Origin: a virus
Reading direction: 5' to 3' (one strand)
DNA: 29,213 bases
Virus record (IMG/VR): IMGVR_UViG_3300044527_000036
Location: 1-29,213 of that record
How positions within the stretch are numbered: position 1 is the stretch's first letter; the number at the start of each line of letters is the position of its first letter. Below, piece by piece: positions 22,115 to 28,662 of the stretch. The notes under the pieces were generated by a model. That model saw nothing but the letters and a program-made list of their open reading frames with translations, did no database searches and was not told the DNA's origin. The translations under genes were made by a program, and so were the position numbers.

Positions 22115-22838
22115 TTTATGGTTTTGGTTATCGTATCAAAATTGGCTTCTTCTTCAAATTTAAGGTTTTGCCATTGTAGTCCAATTTGGTACGCTCTCTG
22201 CTTCTCTTCTTCGGTCGGAATTACAACTGGCTTGGCGTCTAGCAATGGAATTTTCCAGTACTTATCAGGCTTCCTAATTAAGTCGGATTTCTTTGTAACA
22301 TTTACGTTGTTAAGCTGCACCCAAAGCGTCCTAAATAAATTCTCCTCTTTGCTTTGCCGCATAGCATAACCGTAGGCAATGGACTGATACTCGGCAAATG
22401 ACATAAAATAAAAGGAGTCAGGTGCAATACCTAACTCCCCAATGGCGTAATGGCAAACGTCTCTAAATGTTATTTTTTTTTTGACTCTCCAGCGTCTCCA
22501 CTTGGATACTCCACCTTTGTAATTGCACTTATTCCTTGCATGATAACGACAACCACCTTGCCAATTTCGTCTGTTGGGTTTGTGTCCACCCAATCAATAA
22601 TATCGACAAGTTCCAAAGTAAATTCTTTGTCGTGGTAAAGTGCATCGACATACAAAGCCGCATAAATAAACTTAGCGATTGCCTTAATTTGACCAACGCC
22701 TGTCTTGGTTAGCGCTTCAATTGTTTCTTGGACATCGTAGCCAAGTCCTTCGCTAAAATGCAACAAAGCACCCATACCAAATTTGACGGTATAGGTGCTG
22801 CCATTAATTGTGATTATTGTTCTGCCTGTGTGATTCAT
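22111..22838 (-). CDS. Tail assembly chaperone, frameshifted long form (G-T type)
   Basis: The upstream frame (22838-22470) ends ...GDAGESKKK-stop at an A10 run. A -1 slip on this run joins it to the frame ATA-ACA-TTT... reading ITFRDVCHYAIGELGIAPDS and on to the stop at 22111, giving about 242 residues. Two chaperone forms made by -1 frameshift just before the tape measure gene is a rule in siphoviruses (lambda G/GT). The second frame alone lacks a sensible start: its open part upstream of the slip (MGGHKPNRRN...) is an out-of-frame reading of the first gene. Confidence 0.8.
22470..22838 (-). CDS. Tail assembly chaperone, short form (G type)
   Basis: A 122-residue protein starting MNHTGRTIITINGSTYTVKF, with a helical body (GMGALLHFSEGLGYDVQETI; FIYAALYVDALYHDKEFTLE; LVDIIDWVDT). 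Length, place between tail tube and tape measure, and the slippery end identify it as the abundant non-shifted chaperone that coats the tape measure protein during tail assembly. Confidence 0.8.
   Translation of the reverse strand: MNHTGRTIITINGSTYTVKFGMGALLHFSEGLGYDVQETIEALTKTGVGQIKAIAKFIYAALYVDALYHDKEFTLELVDIIDWVDTNPTDEIGKVVVVIMQGISAITKVEYPSGDAGESKKK
22473..22482 (-). other. A10 slippery site for -1 ribosomal frameshift
   Basis: Ten consecutive A on the minus strand, read TCA-AAA-AAA-AAA-TAA in the zero frame; the stop directly after the run would favour slippage. After a -1 slip reading continues ATA-ACA-TTT. Transcriptional slippage on A10 is a possible alternative mechanism. Confidence 0.75.
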
Positions 22839-22857
22839 AGGCGAAAGATAATACTAA

Positions 22858-23280
22858 TTAAGTTGATGCTGGTACTACGGTCGCCTTTAGTAAAGGACCT
22901 TTGCCAGTAAATTCTACTGAGTAAGTCACCGCAGCTTCCATTTCTGCACTTACAGAGATAGAGGCAACAGATGCGTTTCCGTAAAATACAAGGTCTCCAG
23001 CAACGTTTGTAGTGAACTTAAGAGCCACAACAGTACGTCCGCTTAGTAGCGTATAAATGTCGCCAATGTTGTTTGTGTCATCAAATGCAACCAATCCGTC
23101 AGTAGAAACAGACCAATCACGCAAGCCAGCGATATGGTCCGCCCATCCGCCATCGTCTTTGCAAGTTGCATCTGCAAGGTCAACGTTTACAGAAAGTTCA
23201 GAAGAGGTAGCGCAGCCAATCATTACGTTACCAAGGTAAACGTTAAGAAGCGTGCCGTTAAATTTGCCAGTAGTAGCCAT
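22858..23280 (-). CDS. Major tail tube protein (TP901-1-like)
   Basis: A 140-residue beta-rich protein: GKFNGTLLNVYLGNVMIGCA, SSELSVNVDLADATCKDDGG, WADHIAGLRDWSVSTDGLVA, then IGDIYTLLSGRTVV and a C-terminal sheet with SVSAEMEAAVTYSVEFTGKG. This is the fold pattern of TP901-1-type major tail proteins, which stack as hexamers to form the tail tube. It follows a hairpin with T-run, and its paralogue lies upstream. Which of the two is the main tube subunit cannot be read from sequence; this one has the shorter, cleaner domain. Confidence 0.8.
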   Translation of the reverse strand: MATTGKFNGTLLNVYLGNVMIGCATSSELSVNVDLADATCKDDGGWADHIAGLRDWSVSTDGLVAFDDTNNIGDIYTLLSGRTVVALKFTTNVAGDLVFYGNASVASISVSAEMEAAVTYSVEFTGKGPLLKATVVPAST

Positions 23281-23307
23281 ATTTTTATGAGGTTAATTCG
23301 ATTTTTT

Positions 23308-23340
23308 TTTAAAAATAAAAGGACTTGCAAAAAATGCAAG
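23308..23340 (-). terminator. Hairpin with T-run between the two tail tube genes
   Basis: On the minus strand CTTGCA-TTTTT-TGCAAG is a 6-bp stem followed by TCCTTTTATTTTT. It sits 28 bp before the second tube gene ATG. A weak terminator or a processing/stability element for differential expression. Confidence 0.55.
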
Positions 23341-23350
23341 ACAATAAATT

Positions 23351-23815
23351 TTAAGTATAAACCAAAAAGTTGCCGTCTTGGTCAATAATAATCTCAAATA
23401 ATTCGTCAACAATAAATCTTTCCGCTGGTAAAATGGTTGGATAAAGTCCGCCAACACCTTTAAAACTTACGGAAATGCTTGCAGCCTCTTCCATTGGCGC
23501 CGACTGGCTTATTGACTCAATAGTTGCTAATCCAATAAAGGTTAAACTATCTTCTTGCCCAGCTGACAAATAAACTCGCTCACGATTAATATAAGCGGTG
23601 TAAAGGTCGCCATAAGAATAACCTTCTTGAATAAAAAGTGAGTCGCTTGATAAAGACCAAGACCCAAGCTTTGAAATATGGTCTGCAAAAAATCCTGACT
23701 CGTTGCTTGTCTTGTCTAGCTGACTCATTTCAGCAGACAAATTGTAAGCAGTTGATTTGGCAATTCTAGCTAAACCAACCGAAACAAATAAAGCAGAGCC
23801 GTTAACCTTACCCAT
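23351..23815 (-). CDS. Second tail tube protein (paralogue)
   Basis: A 154-residue protein aligning along its length with the next gene product: MGKVNGSALFVSVG with GKFNGTLLNVYLG, ADHISKLGSWSLSSDSLF with ADHIAGLRDWSVSTDGLV, YGDLYTAYINRE with IGDIYTLLSGRT, and ISQSAPMEEAASISVSFKGV with ISVSAEMEAAVTYSVEFTGK. It has an extra C-terminal stretch (FIVDELFEIIIDQDGNFLVY). Start taken at ATG 23815, where the alignment begins; the longer frame from 23830 would use TTG. It overlaps the tail terminator stop. Confidence 0.8.
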   Translation of the reverse strand: MGKVNGSALFVSVGLARIAKSTAYNLSAEMSQLDKTSNESGFFADHISKLGSWSLSSDSLFIQEGYSYGDLYTAYINRERVYLSAGQEDSLTFIGLATIESISQSAPMEEAASISVSFKGVGGLYPTILPAERFIVDELFEIIIDQDGNFLVYT

Positions 23816-24233
23816 CAATCCAATTTTCAATAGTCATGATTTCCCGATGCACAATATTTGTGTCGGTAATGCTAGAAAGGCTAGTCTGCTGCACAAGTTT
23901 AGCCGTTACAATCTTGCCAACTTCAAGCAGTAAATAATTTTCGGGATAAAGGCAAACAAGCTGCAAAATAGAGTCGGCTATTGTGTCCGCATCAAAGCGT
24001 CCGTAAGGCGCAATCCCAGCCGTTACAACGTCCAAAGTAATTGTTGTGATGTAGTTATATTCTTGGTTGTCTTTGTCGTCCTCTTGGGTCTGATTCGTGA
24101 TAAGAATGTAAGGGAAATTGGCATCGTCAGGCGCAAAGGTATCGTAGCAAAGAACTGGCGCACCTTTGTAAGTAATTGTTCCGTTTAAAGCTGACCAATA
24201 AGCCTTGCGTACAAACTTTTTAATATTTCTCAT
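23808..24233 (-). CDS. Tail completion/terminator protein (DUF3168/gpU-like)
   Basis: A 141-residue alpha/beta protein: FVRKAYWSALNGTITYKGAP, VLCYDTFAPDDANFPYILIT, TLDVVTAGIAPYGRFDADTI. The 'input-output value' strand pattern, the ending sheet (IVHREIMTIENWIDG) and gene order (after gp10-like, before tube) fit the tail terminator that caps the tube. Family identity is from pattern and order rather than a diagnostic motif. Confidence 0.65.
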   Translation of the reverse strand: MRNIKKFVRKAYWSALNGTITYKGAPVLCYDTFAPDDANFPYILITNQTQEDDKDNQEYNYITTITLDVVTAGIAPYGRFDADTIADSILQLVCLYPENYLLLEVGKIVTAKLVQQTSLSSITDTNIVHREIMTIENWIDG

Positions 24234-24679
24234 TGTCTCTTTTTCAATAATGTTGTTAAAGTCCGCTCAATATTTTTTGGCAACTCGGTTCTTTGCTTAA
24301 AAACTTCAGGGTAAAAGAAAGGTCTTGCTGGTAAGTTTACCTCTCTAATTCCATCGCCTATAAATTCACTTGCAAACTGAACTAATTCAGTTGGAATTTT
24401 TACGCTTGTTCCTGTTCCAAATTCAACGTAAGGTGCGTAATGAGCGCCAACCTCAACACCTCCACTAATTTGGTTTTTACTTACTTTGATTGGCGTTGAC
24501 TGAATGCTTTGCTTTAGCGCTCCGCTCTGTACTTTGACATTTGAAACCGCTTCTGACTCAATAGAAAGCATGGCATCCTCTACCTCTGCTCGCACGTAGT
24601 CAGCAACATCGCCCTCTAAATCTTTTAAATACTTATAAAAGGCGTTAAGGCTTTTTTTGTCAAAGTTAATGCTTACCAT
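24230..24679 (-). CDS. HK97 gp10-like head-tail/tail completion protein
   Basis: A 149-residue protein with the family signature: a long first helix (VADYVRAEVEDAMLSIESEA), the motif VQSGALKQSIQ, then VGAHYAPYVEFGTGTSVKIP and the ending NLPARPFFYPEV. These proteins join the head completion complex and tail. It is tied to both neighbours by ATGA/TAATG overlaps. Confidence 0.85.
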   Translation of the reverse strand: MVSINFDKKSLNAFYKYLKDLEGDVADYVRAEVEDAMLSIESEAVSNVKVQSGALKQSIQSTPIKVSKNQISGGVEVGAHYAPYVEFGTGTSVKIPTELVQFASEFIGDGIREVNLPARPFFYPEVFKQRTELPKNIERTLTTLLKKRQ

Positions 24680-25020
24680 TAATCTCGCTCTTTAGCAATT
24701 AGCTTAATCATTCTGTCGTATTCGTTCACATCAATTATGTTGTCAATAATTAGCGTTCTGCCAGCGTAAACAATGTGCATCGATTTGGTAATAGTCACCA
24801 AAGGATTGTCTCTAATTATGATTTCCCAAGAGTTTTTTATAACCATTTGGTCCTCGCTATTCTGTCGAGTTCCATTTATGTTAGTAACCTTTGCCCAGCA
24901 CGTATAAGTCACGCCCATTGATGAGTAGTAACCTCCAAAGCCATCCGCAAATAGCGTTGGATTGAGAAACTGAATGCGCTCCCGTAAATCGCCAGCTTTA
25001 ATTTCTTTATTAGTCCTCAT
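24679..25020 (-). CDS. Head closure protein (SPP1 gp16-like)
   Basis: A 113-residue protein matching the phage head-tail joining family (PF05521): GDLRERIQFLNPTLFADGFG at the N-terminus, then the strand TYTCWAKVTNINGTRQ, and DNPLVTITKSMHIVYAGRTL ending IIDVNEYDRMIKLIAKE. It forms the ring that closes the connector after packaging. It overlaps the connector gene by ATGA. Confidence 0.88.
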   Translation of the reverse strand: MRTNKEIKAGDLRERIQFLNPTLFADGFGGYYSSMGVTYTCWAKVTNINGTRQNSEDQMVIKNSWEIIIRDNPLVTITKSMHIVYAGRTLIIDNIIDVNEYDRMIKLIAKERD

Positions 25021-25607
25021 GCACCAAACCAGTTGTAAGTCTTGTAAGGCATCAACAATGCTTTAACTCCCAAAGGTGAAGGGATTGCTTGCAAGTCGCT
25101 AAAATCCTCACGTCTCTCGTACATTGTATTTACCATCATTTTAATGGCAAGCTTAATGTCTTCGGGAACTGTTGTAAAGCCAGCAGTATAAACCATTTTA
25201 AATTTAAAAGATTGGTGACCGCTAGTAATTGCAATCTTTGGAAACAAACCAATGTTTAGCTGGTAATTTAAAGGAGTTTCGACATTGTTTTGGTCAATAG
25301 TTACCACTTTAGTAACGTCACTTGCAGAAACAAGAGGACCATAAGGCAACTGCCATTGATACGGGAAACCAAAAGAATCAATTGTAACAGTCTTACGGAT
25401 AATTGCTTTACCCATAAAAGCCTCGCATTGCAAACGAGCCATTTTTATAAGGCTAGTAATTAAGGTGTCCTCAACGCTGCCGTCAATTCTTGCGTATTCT
25501 TTTGCTTCTGCCAATGTAACTGGTTCGGTAACTGGTGCAACGTCTGCAAACTGGATGGAATACCCAGTAAATGACGAGTTGCTTGGTGTGTATAATAAAT
25601 CACTCAT
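25017..25607 (-). CDS. Head-tail connector (HK97 gp6 / SPP1 gp15-like)
   Basis: A 196-residue protein: VTEPVTLAEAKEYARIDGSV followed by EDTLITSLIKMARLQCEAFM is the canonical start of the gp6-like connector family; later a sheet around KAIIRKTVTIDSF and FKMVYTAGFTTVPEDIKLAI, then AIKMMVNTMYERRED. It forms the dodecameric ring under the portal. ATG 25607 is preferred; a frame eight codons longer needs TTG at 25631. The start overlaps the GT4 stop. Confidence 0.88.
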   Translation of the reverse strand: MSDLLYTPSNSSFTGYSIQFADVAPVTEPVTLAEAKEYARIDGSVEDTLITSLIKMARLQCEAFMGKAIIRKTVTIDSFGFPYQWQLPYGPLVSASDVTKVVTIDQNNVETPLNYQLNIGLFPKIAITSGHQSFKFKMVYTAGFTTVPEDIKLAIKMMVNTMYERREDFSDLQAIPSPLGVKALLMPYKTYNWFGA

Positions 25608-26586
25608 TGTATGGTTTCTTTGCTTTGTCAACGATAAAATTAAAGAATCTTTCCAACTCTTGGTCTTGGTATTTCAACCGCTCATCGGCAAGGTTTCGCA
25701 TTATATTTTGGTGAAAGTCGTAAAGTATTTCGTCGCTCATCAACTCCTCAATTTTTGCAGCCATTCCGTCAAGGTCATCACGCTGGAAATATAATCCAGC
25801 AGGTCCAAGACATTCTTTTAATCCATCTGTTGGCGTGCAGATAACTGGCAGTCGGTTAATTGCCGCCTCCAAGCCTACACGTCCATAAGATTCGTAAAAT
25901 GATGGAACAAGAACAATATTTGTTTTGCCATAAATTAAATGCACGTCAGGAGTTTGCGCCACATACTTTAAATTCTTCAGCGTATCATCAATGATTTGCT
26001 CGCCATAACTTCCAAGAACTCCCAAGAATTTGCGTTTTGGCAACCGCTTGGCTAGTTCAATCAATATCTGACCGCCTTTATTTTCGTTGCAGTTAATTAG
26101 CGTAATGTATTGTCCGTGCTTTCGATTGTACTTGACGTCATCAGGAAAGATTGGTGGTTTGCAAACAATAGACGCATTTGGGTAAGGTCCGTTTTGTAAA
26201 TTCTTTTCGTTTGCCTTATTGTTATAAACAACGTGAATATTTTGAGATTTAAAACGCACGTTTCTGTAATCGTGGTCGTTGTGGCTTAAAAAAATAAGTT
26301 GCTTTTTGTACTTCATGCACCAATTAATTGCAACTCCAGTATTATCAAGGTGGGTAAATATAACGCTTGCAGTTTGCAAGGCTAAAAAAAAGTCGTTTGA
26401 ATAGTACCCAGTTATAAACTTGATAAAGCTAAACTTTTCTCCGTCAGGGTAAATCTGACTTTCGGGTAAAATAACTTGAATATTGCAGCCTTTTTGGTGC
26501 AAATATTTAGCGTAGTGTTGAACCGTCCACTCGGCTCCTGAGTTGTGCGTGCCTGCCCAAGCGTGTACAAAGAAAACAATATTCAT
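25600..26586 (-). CDS. GT4-type (GT-B fold) glycosyltransferase
   Basis: A 328-residue protein. N-terminal Rossmann half: MNIVFFVHAWAGTHNSGAEW (GT-B Gly loop) and LIFLSHNDHDYRN. C-terminal nucleotide-sugar half: LINCNENKGGQILIELAKRL (167-172 region), then VLVPSFYESYGRVGLEAAIN with the E-x7-E pair (E232, E240), RLPVICTPTDGLKECLG and a tail of C-terminal helices. It retains the donor-binding elements, so it should be active. It is placed between capsid and connector genes, behind a terminator, as a moron-like insertion. Target could be virion proteins or host surface glycans. Confidence 0.88.
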   Translation of the reverse strand: MNIVFFVHAWAGTHNSGAEWTVQHYAKYLHQKGCNIQVILPESQIYPDGEKFSFIKFITGYYSNDFFLALQTASVIFTHLDNTGVAINWCMKYKKQLIFLSHNDHDYRNVRFKSQNIHVVYNNKANEKNLQNGPYPNASIVCKPPIFPDDVKYNRKHGQYITLINCNENKGGQILIELAKRLPKRKFLGVLGSYGEQIIDDTLKNLKYVAQTPDVHLIYGKTNIVLVPSFYESYGRVGLEAAINRLPVICTPTDGLKECLGPAGLYFQRDDLDGMAAKIEELMSDEILYDFHQNIMRNLADERLKYQDQELERFFNFIVDKAKKPYNE

Positions 26587-26587
26587 T

Positions 26588-26614
26588 CCTTTAATGGTTG
26601 ATTTCGATTAAAGG
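26588..26614 (-). promoter_or_regulatory. Inverted repeat over the start region of the GT4 gene
   Basis: On the minus strand CCTTTAAT (26614-26607) and ATTAAAGG (26595-26588) form a perfect 8-bp stem with an 11-nt loop ending 1 base before the ATG. The 3' arm contains AAAGG, so the hairpin could hide the initiation region, or it may be a protein operator. Confidence 0.5.
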
Positions 26615-26629
26615 TATTGATTTCTAGAT

Positions 26630-26661
26630 AAATAAAAAAAGGACGCCAATAAATGACGCCC
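26630..26661 (-). terminator. Intrinsic terminator after the major capsid gene
   Basis: On the minus strand GGGCGTC-ATTTATT-GGCGTCC (7 bp, two G-U pairs) is followed by TTTTTTTATTTATC. It lies about 30 bp after the capsid stop and would lower read-through into the GT4 and connector genes, fitting a need for much more capsid than connector. Confidence 0.75.
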
Positions 26662-26691
26662 TTTTAACATTAAACTAAACACCTATTTTAC

Positions 26692-27894
26692 TTATACTGC
26701 GGAACCGTTAGCCAAAGCAGCTGCAAAGTTTCCGTAAACCAAAGCTTTAGAGTTGTAAACTGCAAATGCAATTCTCTCCTCAACTCGTACAGTTACAAAG
26801 TTCTTAGTAACGTTGTCAGCATCCTGCTCGAAGAACTCAAGAGTTACGCCCTGACGAACGAACAACTGAGAACCAAGCGCCCAGTCACCAACGAAGAAAT
26901 CGCCAGCAGTTACGGCATTGATGCTATAAACAGGAACTCCCAAGATGAACATTTGTCCGCCAGCCATAGAAACGTAGCTAGGTAGTGCGTATGCTCCAGT
27001 TGTTTCCTTAACAGATACCAATTGCAAGTAATCGCTTGGGTTGATAAGGATTGCGTTTGGAGAATATTCGTCTTTGGTAGTTTGAACAACCGCAGCAGCA
27101 AGAACGTCGAATCTGTTGATTAGAGTACCAAATTTAACAGTAGTCCAAGCAGAGCCATCAGTTGCAACACCATGCAAGTTTTGACCGCTTCCGCTTCCGT
27201 AAAGGATTTGAGTATCTTCTACGTTCAACAATTTGCTAGGCGCACGGCTAGAAAGGTAAGCAATCAAACCAGGAGTATCGTCCAACATTTCTTTGGTTAA
27301 TCTCATAAAGGTTGGGATTGTTCTTACAGAACGGTCAACCGCAGTCAAATCAAAATCAGACTGAGGCTTTGGAGAACCTTGTGCAGTTGGTGCAGCAGCG
27401 TTGTCGTAAGCACTTTCACGTACGAAACGGATAAGGTTAGAGCTAGTCTGTCCAGTAGGGATAAGGGAACGAACGTGAATACGTCTGTTAGGGTCAAACT
27501 TCAAATCAGGAACTCTGTCCGCTGGGATAACTTCGCCAGTATAAGCGTTTCCAACTGTCATGTCGGCACCTTTCATGTCCAACTCCATCTTTACTTTGTT
27601 GGAGTTTCCGCTCTTGTAGTTAGCGAAAGAATCGCCAGCAAAAGCTTTTTCCAACTCAGAAGAGAAAGAAGCAGCTTTCTTAGAACCAGCAAAGCCAGCC
27701 TGAGTTCTTGCATCTACTCCGTCAAGCTGAGCCTGAAGAGCATCAGCTTTCTCGTTTAACTTAGCGGTTTCGGCAGAAAGTGACTTTCTGAACTCCTCAC
27801 CAGCTTCTTTCATTGACTTTACGTCTGAAATCAAAGCTTCGTTTGACTCCAATTTCGCAAGTACTGAATCCAATTGTGATTTAATTGCGTCCAT
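26692..27894 (-). CDS. Major capsid protein (HK97 fold) with N-terminal scaffold domain
   Basis: A 400-residue protein. Residues 1-65 form a coiled coil (MDAIKSQLDSVLAKLESNEA; KEAGEEFRKSLSAETAKLNE) serving as the fused delta/scaffold domain, removed by the prohead protease; the cut is likely in about 66-105. The body shows HK97 patterns: RRIHVRSLIPTGQTSSNLIR, the strand RTIPTFMRLTKEMLDDTPGL, YGSGSGQNLHGVATDGSAW, ILINPSDYLQLVSVKETTG, LGVPVYSINAVTAGDFFVGD and FVTVRVEERIAFAVYNSKAL. It is preceded by the protease gene and followed by a terminator. Confidence 0.93.
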   Translation of the reverse strand: MDAIKSQLDSVLAKLESNEALISDVKSMKEAGEEFRKSLSAETAKLNEKADALQAQLDGVDARTQAGFAGSKKAASFSSELEKAFAGDSFANYKSGNSNKVKMELDMKGADMTVGNAYTGEVIPADRVPDLKFDPNRRIHVRSLIPTGQTSSNLIRFVRESAYDNAAAPTAQGSPKPQSDFDLTAVDRSVRTIPTFMRLTKEMLDDTPGLIAYLSSRAPSKLLNVEDTQILYGSGSGQNLHGVATDGSAWTTVKFGTLINRFDVLAAAVVQTTKDEYSPNAILINPSDYLQLVSVKETTGAYALPSYVSMAGGQMFILGVPVYSINAVTAGDFFVGDWALGSQLFVRQGVTLEFFEQDADNVTKNFVTVRVEERIAFAVYNSKALVYGNFAAALANGSAV

Positions 27895-27900
27895 TGTGTT

Positions 27901-28608
27901 TTAAATAAATTTTTTAAGTTTCTGATAGTATTCAAATTCCAAAGCCATTGCAATTGTCGGGTCCTCTTCGCTTTTGAATTGAGTTTCCTCGGATTCTACA
28001 ATTTGGACTGACTCCAATGCCTTTAGGTGATTTTCAATTTGTTTTAATCCAATTTCAAGCTGAATCATTGACTCGTCGGTAAGGTCACCATTACGCAAAA
28101 TGTTGCAAAACTTAGCAATCATCTCCTCGCTTTTTGGCTTATCCCAGCTTTTCATTGACTCAATTGGTGTATTTGGATTGGCTCCCCAAGTAACTGTTGA
28201 ACCTTCCCAAAGTTTAATTTCTCTGATTTCTCGGTAACCAGCCTTGTTGTCTGCTTTAATAATTTCAAAGCCAACAGAATGCTCGTTAAATACTCCCTCG
28301 GCATAAAGCTTTATTACGTCTTTGCCGTAGCTTGTTTCGGTAATCTTAGATGTAAAACGCAAGCCTTTTGCGTCCTCCATTAATTCCATAGGCTTTGCCA
28401 ATGGCATCAAAGGATTGTGCTGCAATAGATGCATGATTCGATTGCGTCCCTGCGGTCCATTCTCAGCAATTGTTTTCTTATAAGAGCCTGAAACAATAAC
28501 GTCGCCGTCTGAATCAATGTTGTTAAACGCGGAAAAGTAACCAGTAACGATTCCTTTTACCTCGTCAATATCTTCAATTATTCCTTGGCTTATATTCTTG
28601 TAAATCAT
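27901..28608 (-). CDS. HK97-family prohead protease
   Basis: A 235-residue serine protease of the U35/S78 type. Seen: VKGIVTGYFSAFNNIDSDGD (18-37), the histidine region RNRIMHLLQHNPLMPL (H60/H64), KGLRFTSKIT, and the serine motif GVFNEHSVGFEII with S111; then REIREIKLWEGSTVTWGANP. It cleaves the scaffold domain of the capsid protein during maturation. The C-terminal ~70 residues are acidic and not conserved in the core family. The gene ends 6 bp before the capsid ATG. Confidence 0.93.
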   Translation of the reverse strand: MIYKNISQGIIEDIDEVKGIVTGYFSAFNNIDSDGDVIVSGSYKKTIAENGPQGRNRIMHLLQHNPLMPLAKPMELMEDAKGLRFTSKITETSYGKDVIKLYAEGVFNEHSVGFEIIKADNKAGYREIREIKLWEGSTVTWGANPNTPIESMKSWDKPKSEEMIAKFCNILRNGDLTDESMIQLEIGLKQIENHLKALESVQIVESEETQFKSEEDPTIAMALEFEYYQKLKKFI

Positions 28609-28662
28609 TGTCGCTTTTTTTGTAAAAATAAAAGGGTTAAAAAAAAATGCAAACCAATAAAT

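Noticed and set aside
22111-22593. A stand-alone 160-residue gene beginning at 22593
   Set aside because: Its first ~40 residues are an out-of-frame reading of the chaperone short form and are Lys/Arg-rich without sense; the frame is better explained as the -1 frameshift extension.
25017-25631. Longer connector start at 25631, and longer tube start at 23830
   Set aside because: Both use TTG; in-frame ATGs at 25607 and 23815 fit the family alignment and gene overlaps.
26677-26686. AAACACCTAT after the capsid gene as another leader motif
   Set aside because: It is on the plus strand, opposite to all nearby genes, with no start codon use, so it is taken as chance.
28621-28662. Possible terminator before the prohead protease
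   Set aside because: The T-run lies in the loop of a 4-5 bp stem rather than after it; no convincing hairpin.
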